Origin: Azadirachta indica
Taxonomy: Eukaryota > Streptophyta > Magnoliopsida > Sapindales > Meliaceae
Direction: 5' to 3'
Assembly: GCA_022749755.1 (NCBI GenBank)
Contig: CM040443.1
Location: forward strand, 7,417,191 to 7,481,190
Length of the DNA stretch: 64,000 nucleotides
The translations under genes were made by a program, and so were the position numbers. Below the pieces are notes generated by a model. The model was not told the origin of the DNA. It ran no database searches and saw only the letters and a program-made list of their open reading frames with translations. Positions 50,656-62,379 of this stretch are shown here, one piece after another (the stretch's first letter is position 1; each line of letters opens with the position of its first letter).

Positions 50656-51780
50656 ATGGCTCTGGTGGACTACGCTTCTTCCTCAGACTCAGACGAGGAA
50701 GTATCAGAGGCCGAAGAAGAACAACGCCGCGATGACGAACAACCTCGAATTCATAACGATCAATCACAAATCCCTGAACAACCGCCTCCTCCTCCTAAGC
50801 TTATTAACAAGTAATCTCTCTTTTCCTCTTTTAACTTCGTTTAATTCGTTTAACAAATTCTAGGGTTTAACATTTTTTTCATTCTGTTTCGGTGTTGCAA
50901 TATTTCTCCGTCTAGAAGTTCTGAATCACCGTCAGATCAACGACCGCAAATTGCGTCGCCTTCATTGCCACCCCCTAGTTTGGAAAAACTTCCAGATGCT
51001 TCGGTTCTTTTGAATTCAGCCTCCATGCCTGTGGTTACTGGAAGCGACCACGCGTCTCGAGTTGCAGCTGCTATGGCTGAAAGTTCAACACGCAAGAGAA
51101 ACTCAAGCGGATTGGCTTCCAATCTTCCCCGCAGTAAGCTTCCCAAAGGGAATTTGCCTCATTCTAAGAGTGTTCTCGATACTGCTGGTGGTTTGCTAGT
51201 TCCCCCTCAGATTAGTGGAAGGTCCGTTGTGATGTTCAAATCTCCATTCAATTTTTTTTTTTCTGTTTTTGGTCTTTCCGTGGTAGTTTGGTTCAGACAT
51301 TAATCTATGCTTTGATATTAGTATTAAACCTCTTGAAATTGGATGTTAGATTAATTGTATGTGGATTTCGTTTAAGAGTGTCCGAAGTTCATATGATAGA
51401 AAGACTATAAACGTACATCATTCTCTGATAGAATAAAAATTTACCTGTTGATAGTAAAATTTTGATTTTTATTGTTTCCATACTGGCAAGACAGTTCCTG
51501 AACGATTTATGGAAATAAAAAATTGCCTCTCTGTTAAATCCAGTTCTTCTTCTGGAGAACTGCCGTGTTATTATATTTGCACTGTCTTAAAGCATCTTGT
51601 TGTAGTTCGTTGGGTTTTGGAATTGAATTTTCTCTTTGTTCAATTATTTTTGTGGTCTTATTATATGATGATGAGAACTTTGTTGTTGATGGTTTAATTT
51701 GGGTTGCCAGGAGCAATGTTGTTACCGAAGATATGAGCAAGCTGTTTGTCAGAAGACATGCTGAACCATCATCTCACTAG
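50656..51780 (+). CDS. Small hydrophilic protein of unknown function, three exons, 176 aa
   Basis: Exons 50656-50810, 50916-51221 and 51711-51780 join in frame (531 bp) with GT..AG introns. The protein starts MALVDYASSSDSDEEVSEAE, an acidic serine-rich N-terminus typical of plant nuclear proteins, continues with a proline run (EQPPPPPK), a basic S/P-rich middle (STRKRNSSG, PRSKLPKG) and a compact end, LLVPPQISGRSNVVTEDMSKLF then VRRHAEPSSH. The 'PQ.SGRSNVVTED..KLF' end looks like the conserved core of an uncharacterised plant family. It is likely disordered, with no membrane segment. The start was chosen as the first ATG in the open frame; the frame is open further upstream but without an ATG. 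Function unknown. Confidence 0.8.
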
Positions 51781-51877
51781 AGGATCTCTAAATCAGTGGT
51801 AAAGCTTTACGTGTGACATTTTTGTAGCTTTGGACAATGACAAAACTTGCAAAACGTATAAAGGATTTTGTACTTGT

Positions 51878-52640
51878 ATAAATGTAAACCTAGTGTTGTT
51901 TACTCTTGAGGGTTTTTTTTTTTTTTTCCCCCCTTTCCATGCATTATTGCGCGAAGGTTGTTAATGGATAATCATTTGCTGAGGTTGTTTTGGAAAGCAC
52001 GTTAGTGAATGACACAAACTAGGCATCTGGTAGATAGCTAACTGCTTGTGGAGTTGCCCAGTTGTTTGACTAATGTGTATGTTGATCTTCTAAGTATGAA
52101 GCTGTTATGGTATTTTGGTAGATTCCATGTTACCTTGACTGAGTTATATGTGAAGAGTAATCTAGCAGGAAAAGGGACTTTTACTTGCAGAAATAGATAA
52201 GTTGGGATAGTGAGAAACCCAGTGCTGGAGAAGGGAAACAATAATAAGCAACATTAGTATAAATGTAAAGATGGTTCTGTTCACTCTTGAGGTTTTTTCT
52301 GGTTCTCTCCTACGCATGGTTGCATGAAGGCTGGTAACGGATAATCATTTGCTGAGGTTGTGATGGAAAGCACATTAGTACTTTCAAATGACACAAACTA
52401 GGCATCTGGTTGAAAGCTAACTACTTGTGGAGTTGCTCAGCTGTTTGACTAATATCTATGTTGATCTTCTAAGCATGAGGCTGTTATGGTATTTTGGTGG
52501 ATGCAATGTTGCTTTGACTGGGTTGCCATTGTAAAGGTAATCTAGTAGGAAAAGGGACTTGTTTCTTGCAAAAATAGGTAAGTTGGGATAGTGAGCAACC
52601 AGTACTCGGAGAAGGGAAACAAAAATAAGCAATGTTAGTG
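51878..52640. repeat. Tandem duplication, unit about 380 bp
   Basis: Copy 1 (about 51878-52257) and copy 2 (about 52258-52640) share long identical words such as GGATAATCATTTGCTGAGGTTG, GACACAAACTAGGCATCTGGT, TATGTTGATCTTCTAAG, GCTGTTATGGTATTTTGGT and AAGTTGGGATAGTGAG in the same order, with roughly 85-90 percent identity by eye. The first copy starts about 100 bp after the stop codon of the 50656-51780 gene, so the repeat may lie in its 3' transcribed region. Confidence 0.85.
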
Positions 52641-53399
52641 TTCTAATACTATCATTTTTCTAATATCTTGATTGAAGCTCGTAATTTTATTTTCAAAGAA
52701 TGCTCTTTGTGTGTGCATATCTATCTATGCAAGGCCCGGAGCTACTGAGGGAAATATTTGCCGAAGATTCGCTTTAGTAATCTTCTGTGTGTTTTGTGGT
52801 TTGTGATTATGCACAACTTTTAATCCTTGGATTAGGTTTGGTGTCGACTTGCGGATAATTCGATGGACAATTTGTTTTGACGTGTTGAAATTCAAAAAAT
52901 CTATTCATCATAACCTCAGAAGGTTAATGTTGACCAAGCGAGTGACTGGATGTTTCACTTTCTTGATTCATTGTTGCGTAACTTCGCTTGCGGAACCAAT
53001 TTCATAGACGTATCACTAATTCGTATTGTTCCTGGAGAGGAGATAAGAATTCTGACACAGGGGATGTACATTCGACTGGCGAATGAAAATAATTTGAAAA
53101 AGTAAATTCATATTCAATATCTGCTAAAATGAAATTGACAATATATATATATATCTATATATATATATATGTAGATATATATATGTGTGTGAAGAATACC
53201 ACTTGTTTCATACTGTGGATACGTACAATCTTCCACTTACCATCTTTAGCTCAATTCGAAACCAAGCCAGCAGCCTCATAACAACATTGACTAAAGAATT
53301 TAAAAAGAATTCTTGAATTTTTTTTTTAATTTTTTTTTTGGTATTATCAAGCTGCAGGAATTCTGCTTGAAGCCCTTTCTAAAATTTAATTAAATATTC
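52641..53399. other. Intergenic DNA between converging genes
   Basis: The + gene ending at 51780 and the - gene ending at 53400 converge on this stretch, so it should hold both transcript ends. A TA microsatellite lies at about 53139-53189. No gene seen. Confidence 0.5.
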
Positions 53400-56300
53400 T
53401 CAGGCAAGATCTGGACCACTAGGTAGTGGATCATAACCGTCATGTTGCTTGGCATTTGCTGCTAGTTTGCATTTCTCGACAGGAATGCACTTGAGAAAAA
53501 CAGCAACGGGCATGCTTACAGCTCCAATTATGATACTGGCCGCCCATAATTTCCAGTTTAACGGTACAGTTGCCGCAAAAGTACCCAAAACTTCAACTAT
53601 TATGATTTGGAAAACAACTGTGCAAATCATGACAGCGAGGAAAACCCAGCTATCGAAAATGCCCCGAAAAACATTCATCCTCTCCATGTCCCTGCTGCTT
53701 ATTTCATTGAATACCTACCATACACAAACAAACGACACAAACATTATGTGAATATCAAAATTCCATGCCATGGGCAACTCGTAAACACTATCTTATTTTT
53801 TGATTATCGGAATCTTTTCGGAATAACCCGGCTTACATCAATAAAACATTACCTGGCAAAATACAAAGCTGTTGAATATGAATGTATTGAGAACTGAAGT
53901 AGAATCTGGACCTGTGAGCTTCAAAATCCGTTTGCCATAAAATGTCAAAACTCCGAGGACTGCAATCTGATAAATGCTCTGACCAATGATATTTCTCCAC
54001 ATGGTCAAGGTGATGAAATTTACATTCCTCCCAATTGGTGGTCTTTTCATTAGACTATCGTTTGGAGGTTCTGTAGCCAATGCCAATGCGCCAAGTGTGT
54101 CCATGATCATGTTCACCCAAAGCAATTGAACAGCAGTAAGAGGAGCAGACCCTGAAAGTTTTGTTCACAAGTTTTCGTTAGTCACGCTTCATGACTAGTC
54201 GTGTAAACCAAACACCATCTGGCTTTCCTGATTTTGCTCTCTTGTTTTTCCATGGCCCCCCATTTTTTTTTTCTTTTTTATGTTTTCTTTTTCTGATAAA
54301 ACAAAACAGGACGAATATCATTATACATTAGAGGTCAAAGTAACCAACCTGTGATGCATGCGGAGACGAAATTGATCATGAGAGCGACAATGTTCACTGT
54401 TAACTGGAACTGAACAAACTTCTGAATGTTGATATAAACTGAACGACCCCATCTAGCAACATTCACTATAGTCGTGAAGTTGTCATCCATTATGATCACA
54501 TCGGCATTTTCTTTTGCGACCTGCAGGTTTCATAGGAGACAATTGATAAAGTAAACACAGCTGCAAATTAAGAGCTAGAAGAAAATGGGGAAATCAAAAA
54601 ACCTCTGTGCCTGCTATTCCCATAGCAAGTCCTATATCTGCTTCATGCAAAGCAGGAGCATCATTTGTGCCGTCTCCGGTCACTGCCACAACTTCTTTAA
54701 ACACATTTCTCAACTGAGTAACCAATGTGTGTTTGTCTGTAGGAGATGATCGCGCCATAACCTGCATATATAGTCTTAGAATTACTTTATGCGGAATTTT
54801 CTTTTAGTTAAGTTAAATGTTAAGCTTAAGTTGCTAAACCTGAAGTTTTGGAACTAGCTCCCGCATTTCCTGTGGAGTCTTACTACGAAAATTTGGGCCA
54901 TCAATTGCCAAACCATCGTCTGTCAAGATTCCACATTCTTTAGCTATGGCTTTTGCAGTATGGATATTATCACCTGTGACCATTCTCACGGTAATTCCAG
55001 CAGCTAAACAAGTTTCAACAGCTTCCTTCACGCCAGGACGAACAGGATCTTTAATTCCCACAACAGCAATTAGTACATAATTATCAGCAGGAATGTTTTC
55101 TGTGTTAGCATTTCCTTTAATATCCTGGAATGCCAAGCATAGAGTCCTTAAGGCTTCGGTGGCAAAACTATTAATGACATCAGTTATTTTCTTTCTTTGC
55201 TCCTCGGAAATAGGCACAGCATTCCCATCAGCATTGATAATCTTGGCACACATTTTCAGAACTATTTCTGATGCACCTTTGCAGAATGCGCGAAAACCAC
55301 CTTTGTTAGGAAGAGATACTAGGACGGACATCTTTTTCTTTTCTGAATTGAAAGGTTCAACTTTCACTATTGCAGATTCTTGTCTGTGAACTTTGGAATC
55401 ACCCCCTAAAAGCAAGCCAAATTCTAATAATGCCCTCTCAGTTGGAGTACCCAAAATGTTTATCTTCCCATTTTTATCTTTCACTACCTCTGAGCCAGAA
55501 TTCTGAAATATAGACTGCAAAACAATGTTAAACACTGATTCAGAAATTGAGGATTTCAATACTTTCTCATTGTCACTGCTCTGTATTGTTTTAGATTCAT
55601 TGCAGATCCATATTTTGTTCACCACCATATGATTTGTAGTCAGTGTACCTGTTTTATCTGTACAAATGCAACTAGAAGAACCCATTGTTTCACATGCAGA
55701 GAGATGTCTAACAAGTGCTTTATCATTCATTAATTTCTTCATTGCAAAAGCAAGACTTAATGTTACGGCCAATGGTAATCCTTCAGGAACGGCAACTACG
55801 ATTATTGTCACCGCAATTGCAAAGAAATTAACAAGTTTCATTGCATCATTTGAAGACCAGTGTTTCATCTGATTATGTTCTGCTTTCTCTACTAGAAACC
55901 TTATAGTCAAAACCAAAAATGTCAGCACAGCAAAGACTAAACCAATTTTTCCAATAACAGTAGCGACCCCATTAAGTTTCACCTGCAATGGTGTTTCATC
56001 TTCTCCTCCTTCACTCAGAGTAACCATTAATCTTCCCCATTCTGTTCTCATACCAACTCCTGTCACCAACATTTTCCCAGAGCCATCCTGCACTTTGGTC
56101 CCAGATAGAAGAAAAGGTCTATTTTCGTTTATAGATACCGGCTCATTCTCACCTGACAAGCTAGATTCATCAATTGTCAAATTATAACCTGAAATCAGAA
56201 CCCCATCCGCAGGAACCTGATCTCCAATGAACAAATGAACAATATCTCCAACTACTAAATCATATATAGAAATTTTCTGCCTGGCGCCATCTCTAGTCAC

Positions 56301-58715
56301 CTGAACAATTATATTTTTCTTTTCTTTATCCAATGCCTTGAACTGCAAGGATTGCTTGTAATCACTAACGGCAGTGACAATGACAACTAGAAAAATGCTT
56401 AGTACTATACCTAGCCCATCATACATTCCATCAGGCAAACCTTCAGTGGCGATACCAACACCTATGGAAACTGCAGCACAAACCATGAGAATAATGAGAG
56501 TCAAATCATGTAAGGATTCCCAGACAAACATCCAGAAGGATCTGGAAGGTTTCTCAGCATAACGATTGAAGCCATATACATTTTGCCTTTTAGTTATTTC
56601 CTTGGAGAGAACACCATTGGTCAAAGAAACAGAAACTTCTCTAGCTAATCCTTCAACTCCTCCATGGGATTGCAAAGCCTTTACGTTATGGGATCGGACA
56701 ATGGATTCTAGTTCATCAGGTTCAATGTGGTAACCAGCTAGCAGAACGTCGTTGGAGAGTTTGTACTCAATTTGACGAGTACCAGCTGCAATAGAGAAAT
56801 GTATACAATTGGAAAAGAAATGAAAAGTCAGCTGAATAAATTTATAGTTAGTTATAATAAATTAATGAGTTGAGATCATACCATCAATGAAATGCAATGC
56901 TGCTTTTTGTACATAAAGAGCTACCCGCAACTTTTCCTGGCAAACAAATGTAAGAGCACATCATATATAAGACCAATGCCTGTTTAGCTTTTTACTCAAA
57001 GCTAAATATAATCTAGTTCAATTATTTAGATGTTTTAAAATACAAATATCTAAAATAAGACGCAAACATGCAATTTTTAACGTCAAGTGTTGATGAAAGA
57101 CAAAAATTTACTATAAATTTTAGTAACTTTTGTATCAAAAATTGTCCGCAGACTCTAATTGTCAACAATATATTATTATTAATACTTGTGATGTGTATAT
57201 GAACTAAGTCTGCAAACGTGCGGCCAATTTATGGCCTGATTGGCCGGATATACATCAAAACAAAATCTTGAAACCGGCAACCTATATGTTAATGGTTTTT
57301 TTATGTATAATATATATTACATAGAATGACTTTTTATATATCTTTTCCATTACAAAAGTTGAAGGTCAATAAAGGAATGGAATATATATTTCAAGGATTA
57401 CCCAACAATTAAAGTTATTAAAAGATCCCTCCCTCCACTTATTTGGAACCTTTCCCACCTTATGAAAAAGGGCTAATTAGGAACCGTTTCCTCACTTTAT
57501 TGGTAATTAAATCCAATTCATGTAATCACTCAAGACTCTACTTTAGGCTATGAAGAATCATTCTAGAAGTACTCAGTATTGGTTTAAATATTAGGCTGAA
57601 ATTTCAACAGCCTGCACATGAAAAAGTTACTCAAACATTCATTGTATACACCGTAATTGAACATGCATTTCTAAGCAGCCATACGGAAAGAACCTTGTGC
57701 TGCAAACAAGAGGAAAGTTCTTGGTTGCATTACATGATCCATATACCGTTAAGAGTAATAAAAAGGTGGATAATTATATTTTAAACATTCATTAATTGGA
57801 TAGGACATGATTGAAAATGTCTAAGCATCCATATGGAAAGAATACCATTTGGTGCACAAGATAGACAATATTGGCTGCATGATAGGTAAGGAATATATCT
57901 TTCAAACAATATTCAAAGATTGTTTCAATTCAATTCAAAGACTGGATCGTGATGTCGTGTAACAAATTAAATTAATTCATTTCAATTCAATTCAAGCCGC
58001 CCTAACTTTCTCGTACACCAATATGGTTTATGCCCTAGTTGTCGTACGTCCAAAAATAGTGACCCAAAACCTATGGCCTATATGCGCCACAAAGTGTAAC
58101 AAAATCTTGTCCCTTTATGAATTTTGACTAGGCTTTTTATTGAGCATTTCGTTTCTTGCAACAAAGGGGAACATGTATTCTTCTCCTTGAAGCTAATGGA
58201 AACACAAACTTTTGTCCATTCAACAATTAATGTTAGATAAGTTTTCAAGAAAATATTAGAAACATGAAATGGAATATTTCATTTAAATCTGTATTTATGG
58301 CTAAGGATACCAAAATCCCAATTAGAGAAATTATATCACTAAAAATCATCGATCATCTTTTTTTCTCTTGCCCATTATTTTCTCAGCAACCAAACAATGT
58401 ATTTACGCAATATTCAAATAATCACGAACACAACATGCGTTCATGAACAAAATCAATCAGTTTCAAACCAGATCAAAATTATATCCAACATGAATATATC
58501 TATATAATATATAAATATCCAACAAATAAAACGTCCCCAACCTGGAGCTTTTTCCGCTTTCTCTCGGCTTCAGCACGCTTAGCAAGATCGGCGACCATGC
58601 GAAACCTGCGTCGAGGGTTCTTGACAACGCGAACGGCGGATCTCCATCTCCTTAAAGCCTCTTCCGACGGTCTTTTGGCTTCCACGTCGAAGTTCTTCTT
58701 CAAGTAATCCTCCAT
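53400..58715 (-). CDS. ACA11: Autoinhibited Ca2+-ATPase, type IIB (ACA4/ACA11-like, vacuolar), seven exons, 1039 aa
   Basis: P-type pump that moves Ca2+ out of the cytosol; the Arabidopsis relatives ACA4 and ACA11 act in vacuole membranes. Exons from the 5' end: 58715-58542, 56936-56882, 56785-54840, 54761-54603, 54520-54349, 54151-53853, 53714-53400; all introns are GT..AG and the frame is exactly 1040 codons. The basic N-terminus ([19 protein letters not shown]) is the calmodulin-binding autoinhibitor region. PEGLP in membrane segment 4 is at 410-414, the phosphorylated Asp453 is in DKTGTLT, GDGTND is at 754-759, and the tail [11 protein letters not shown] matches ACA4/ACA11 ends. The actuator loop reads SGEN where SGES is usual; the key Glu is kept. 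Nothing disabling is seen. The symbol is chosen for closeness to ACA4/ACA11; which of the two is not certain. Confidence 0.95.
57628..57905. repeat. Imperfect tandem repeat in ACA intron 1
   Basis: Two blocks of about 130 bp share ACATTCATT, CTAAGCA(G/T)CCATA(C/T)GGAAAGAA, GTGC(T/A)CAA-like words and TTGGCTGCAT / TTGGTTGCATTACATGAT. They lie in the 1605-bp first intron of the Ca2+-ATPase gene. Confidence 0.5.
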
Positions 58716-60850
58716 ATTTTCTAATTTTTCACTGTATAATTAATCAACGTACGTACGTGTAGCCTTTTCTTACAAGTGAATCGAATTGAGGAGATAGAAT
58801 AGGTTTCGGACAGAAGTAAGGAAAGAAGAAACAAGTGTTTAGATTAAGGTTTCATGGGATGTTGGATGGAAAATTTCAAAATCTGGCGTGAATGGCGGGA
58901 ATTGAGAGAGATATCAGCATTATCATTTGCAACAAAGCTCCTGACTACATATGCATAATTATACGACAGCCAGCTTAGTTGACTCAGCCCAATCTTATGA
59001 ATGGAATATATCATCCGGATCCCTACATTCTTACCTCTTCACCAATAACGAGATAGGTTGTCTGTTTGTGTCAAATAAGTACCTAATAATTTCCAATGGC
59101 GTTATTTTAGTTGGAAAAATTAGCTGTAATTAAATGCAATCGTATTAGATTCTCATGGTTTAGATATACAATAATATGCAGAAAAGACACTTATTCTTTT
59201 CGCTATTTAAATAGGAGGTTCTATATAAATAACCCTAATTTGATATGAAAGAATCATTTCAAATTTAGTAACATAATAATCGACGGAAAAAATGTGGGAC
59301 ATCTTTGTTTTATCCCATACATGGACCCAAAAATATAATATATATATAGAGAGAGAGAGTGAAAAAGAAAAACAAAGAGTTAATATAGACATTGTGTACA
59401 ATAACATTATATTTATAAATTAAATTTAACAAAGAATTATATTCAAAATATTAGGAGAATTTTCAGTCTATTTCTGGTTAGTATTTTCCTTGTTTTAGGG
59501 GAATTCTTGTTACAGTAATAAGATAAAATCCTTGTAGTATTTATCCTCATGGCATAACACTATAACTGCTAGTGGGTCTATGTTATTTTCGTACACAAGG
59601 AATGGTTTAATAATTATATATGGAAGGTGTGTCGTGAAATTTATGTCGATAACTAAAGACTACTAAGAAAGCTAATCATGGTATATGCTAATTTTTCGGC
59701 ATATTATTTAACATATATGTCGAAAGAAAATCTTGAATACGGTGAAGTATGGTGATTCTCTCTAACAAGGATCATGACGCTGCAAAAGGGAATTATCGAC
59801 GAAACCTAAGTTATAGGTGCAGCATTTTTCATAAGTCTTATATGAGAATAAATCTTGGTAGAATATCTCAAAAGAGGTGGAGACAATAAGTTGTATAATG
59901 TAGCAATCGTAAAGGTTAATTTCATCATACTTTATCACCCAAGTTGAAAAACTCATCAAGATAGAGAGTTTTGGATATATTGTTGGGTATACCATTCTTT
60001 TTCTATAAGGGATTTATATTTTAAATAATAGGAGGTTTCCTAGTCTATTTCTGATTAGAGTTTTTTGGTTTTAAGAGAATCTCTATTATAGGGATAAGGT
60101 AAAGTTCTCGTAGAATTTAAATTAGTACAAGGTAGATCCAAATTATACAAGGAAAACTATTCTTACAAGAAATAGATTTTTATTCATTGTACATCGAAAG
60201 TTTGGGTCACTTGTTTTATAACTTGGAAAGATAGAGTCTCTGAAAATAGATTGGAAATTTTCAGTGAGAATGAGATCTATTAAAATTTATTATTTAATCT
60301 CTGGATGTATGTGAGGTCTATTGAAATTAAATACTAATATAATAAATTGATAAGATCTATTTGAGAATGGATGCAATTGAAATTTGAGATGTGAGAAAAA
60401 ATTATTGAAAGTTAGGTTTATACAATTTTTTGTATGGTAATTTTTATTCACGTCATCCTTAACCGTCATAGTTTTTCCTCAAATATAAAAATTTTTCATG
60501 CAAATATTTGTATTGTGTAATTAATATTTTTTATTTATGTTTTTATTTATTATTTATTTAATATTTTTATTCTGGACGATTTTGAGTAGGACTTAAAATC
60601 CCAACAAAAAGCGATAGGTATATATATATATATATATTACTTTATAATTTAGATGATATTTAACATTTTTTTTTTACCGAGGAAAGGTAATGGAATCAAT
60701 ATTGGCACGAGATCAACGTTGATAAAAGTAAATAAATAAAAGTACATTATTCTTTTAGGAGAAGTCATTATAAGCACATCCTATGCTATGCATGTTATAA
60801 CTAAATTTATTGCCTAATCAACCCACCCAGTTAGCCCTCAAACTCTCAAG
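58716..60850. other. ACA promoter side and intergenic DNA
   Basis: 58716-58900 is the likely leader of the Ca2+-ATPase gene. Beyond it no gene is seen on either strand. A GA run lies at about 59349-59360, an (AT)n tract at about 60619-60638, and the repeat pair at 59440-60130 is listed separately. Confidence 0.5.
59440..60130. repeat. Direct repeat pair, retroelement-like
   Basis: TAGTCTATTTCTG(A/G)TTAG..TTTT and AATTC/AATCTCT..TTA..G...TAAGATAAA / TAAGGTAAAG words occur at about 59445-59560 and again at 60023-60125, with about 470 bp between. Words like CTATTTCTAATTAG are common in copia-type LTRs of plants, so this may be a decayed LTR pair or a duplicated LTR part. Borders are uncertain. 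Confidence 0.3.
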
Positions 60851-60891
60851 CTAAGCAGTCCCTCAACCCACCCTACCCCCTCTCTCAGTAG

Positions 60892-60993
60892 ATGCCGGCC
60901 GGGGTAAGAACTTCGTCTGGAAAGCGCACGATGACGGCGAGAGAATATATAAGCTGTGATGGATATCCTCGACGTCGAGGAGGGGAACACTAA
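60892..60993 (+). other. Short GC-rich open frame / possible 5' exon
   Basis: A GC-rich island in AT-rich DNA holds an open frame of 33 codons starting MPAGVRTSSGKRT and ending before a strong donor (GAACG/GTAAGTAA at 61009). A TATA-like AATATATAAG also lies inside it (60945). It could be the first exon of a transcript on +, or a promoter. No downstream exon was identified. Confidence 0.2.
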
Positions 60994-62257
60994 TTCATTG
61001 ATTGAACGGTAAGTAATTAATTAACTAAGCATATTATTAGTTTCCCTAGATTCTTTCCTCCGACTAAGAAATACAAACACACACACACATATAAGTTTTA
61101 ATTTTTCAATGTGAAAGCTTAATGAATAATATATATCATAAGATCGAAGATATACAACATGATTTTATGGGGATCTGAATCTCAATTCTCAAGTCTTGTT
61201 CCATGTTGTAGCATATCATGGATCCTATTCCTTACCTTCCTTCTTCAATTGCGTGGGAAGGGATTTAAGTATCCCAAATATTAGCGAAAGTAAATTTCTT
61301 TTAATATATGATTAATCCCCTTATTAGTAATAATAGATTTTTGAGGTATAATATATTTAATTGATTTTTATATAAGACCGACCCTGCTTCAAAAATGGGA
61401 CAAATTTTCGAGTTGACATAAAGTAAGTTTGATCTAACTGATCTCGACATATGCTAACACGAAAATGAAGTAGAATTTTTTTTAAATTTCAACGAAACTA
61501 TATTACACGCAAACCCCAAATCTAGACCGACAATCGTTTTCCTAGACTATAAGCCCATGTTCAAGTTTTCATAAAGCCCATAATTCGGTTCTTGTAGATA
61601 ACCAATCCACTTTGCCCTTCTCAGCGAAGCATGAACTCTAGTCTATAGGTATTAATAAGCACGTCAAAAATCCAGTTGATATTGAGCTACAACGTCTTTA
61701 AACCCATTTTTCATAATTCAAATTTTTGGTCATAGTAACCATTTTTGGGGTTAGAAATCATTACATAAGTTTGGAGACTTCTAATAATTGATATCATTTT
61801 TAAGGCCTTTTCATCATTATTACATGGTAGTGGAAGTTGATGTGTCTTTCTCTGTCTTTGATTCTCTCATGCCCTTTCAATAATTATTTATCTTAACCCT
61901 AAAAAAAAAAGTTGCATACTTGTAGGAGTTAATCATAAGTATAGAATAGAATCAATTATCATATTCATGTGCAATCACACGGGAATGTGACATTCCCCCC
62001 ACCCGGATAGAAAGAAAAGAAAAAGCAAGCACAAATATTAATTTCTTCTTATCATTTTTCATTATTCGATGTTGATTCTGTGAAAATCGCATAAAACTTT
62101 TGCTGCTTCAAACCCATTATTCAATCCTCATAATTGCCCCTTTGACAACTTCTACGAAATTCTTCCCGTTAGATTACGATATTCGCACACCCCCATTTAC
62201 CCAAATTTCGTAGAAAAAAGAAAAATTCAGTTGTTTATTAAGGATTGTAGCTTTGTA

Positions 62258-62377
62258 ATGCCGCCGAAAGAAGGATGGAAAGCAGGCCAGGCCGCCAAGA
62301 GCAATGTATTTGGAGCCTTGGTTTGGTGTAAACATCACCATCTATCACTTTCATCTCACCATAATCAAGAATCGTAA
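62258..62377 (+). other. Short open frame (39 codons)
   Basis: ATG at 62258 opens MPPKEGWKAGQAAKSNVFGA to a stop at 62375-62377. The first 20 residues have protein-like composition and higher GC; the rest is His/Ser-rich. It may be a small exon or an upstream frame. No recognised family. Confidence 0.2.
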
Positions 62378-62379
62378 GC

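Noticed and set aside
55093..56562. Plus-strand open frames inside the Ca2+-ATPase exon
   Set aside because: Shadow frames of the large minus-strand exon 56785-54840.
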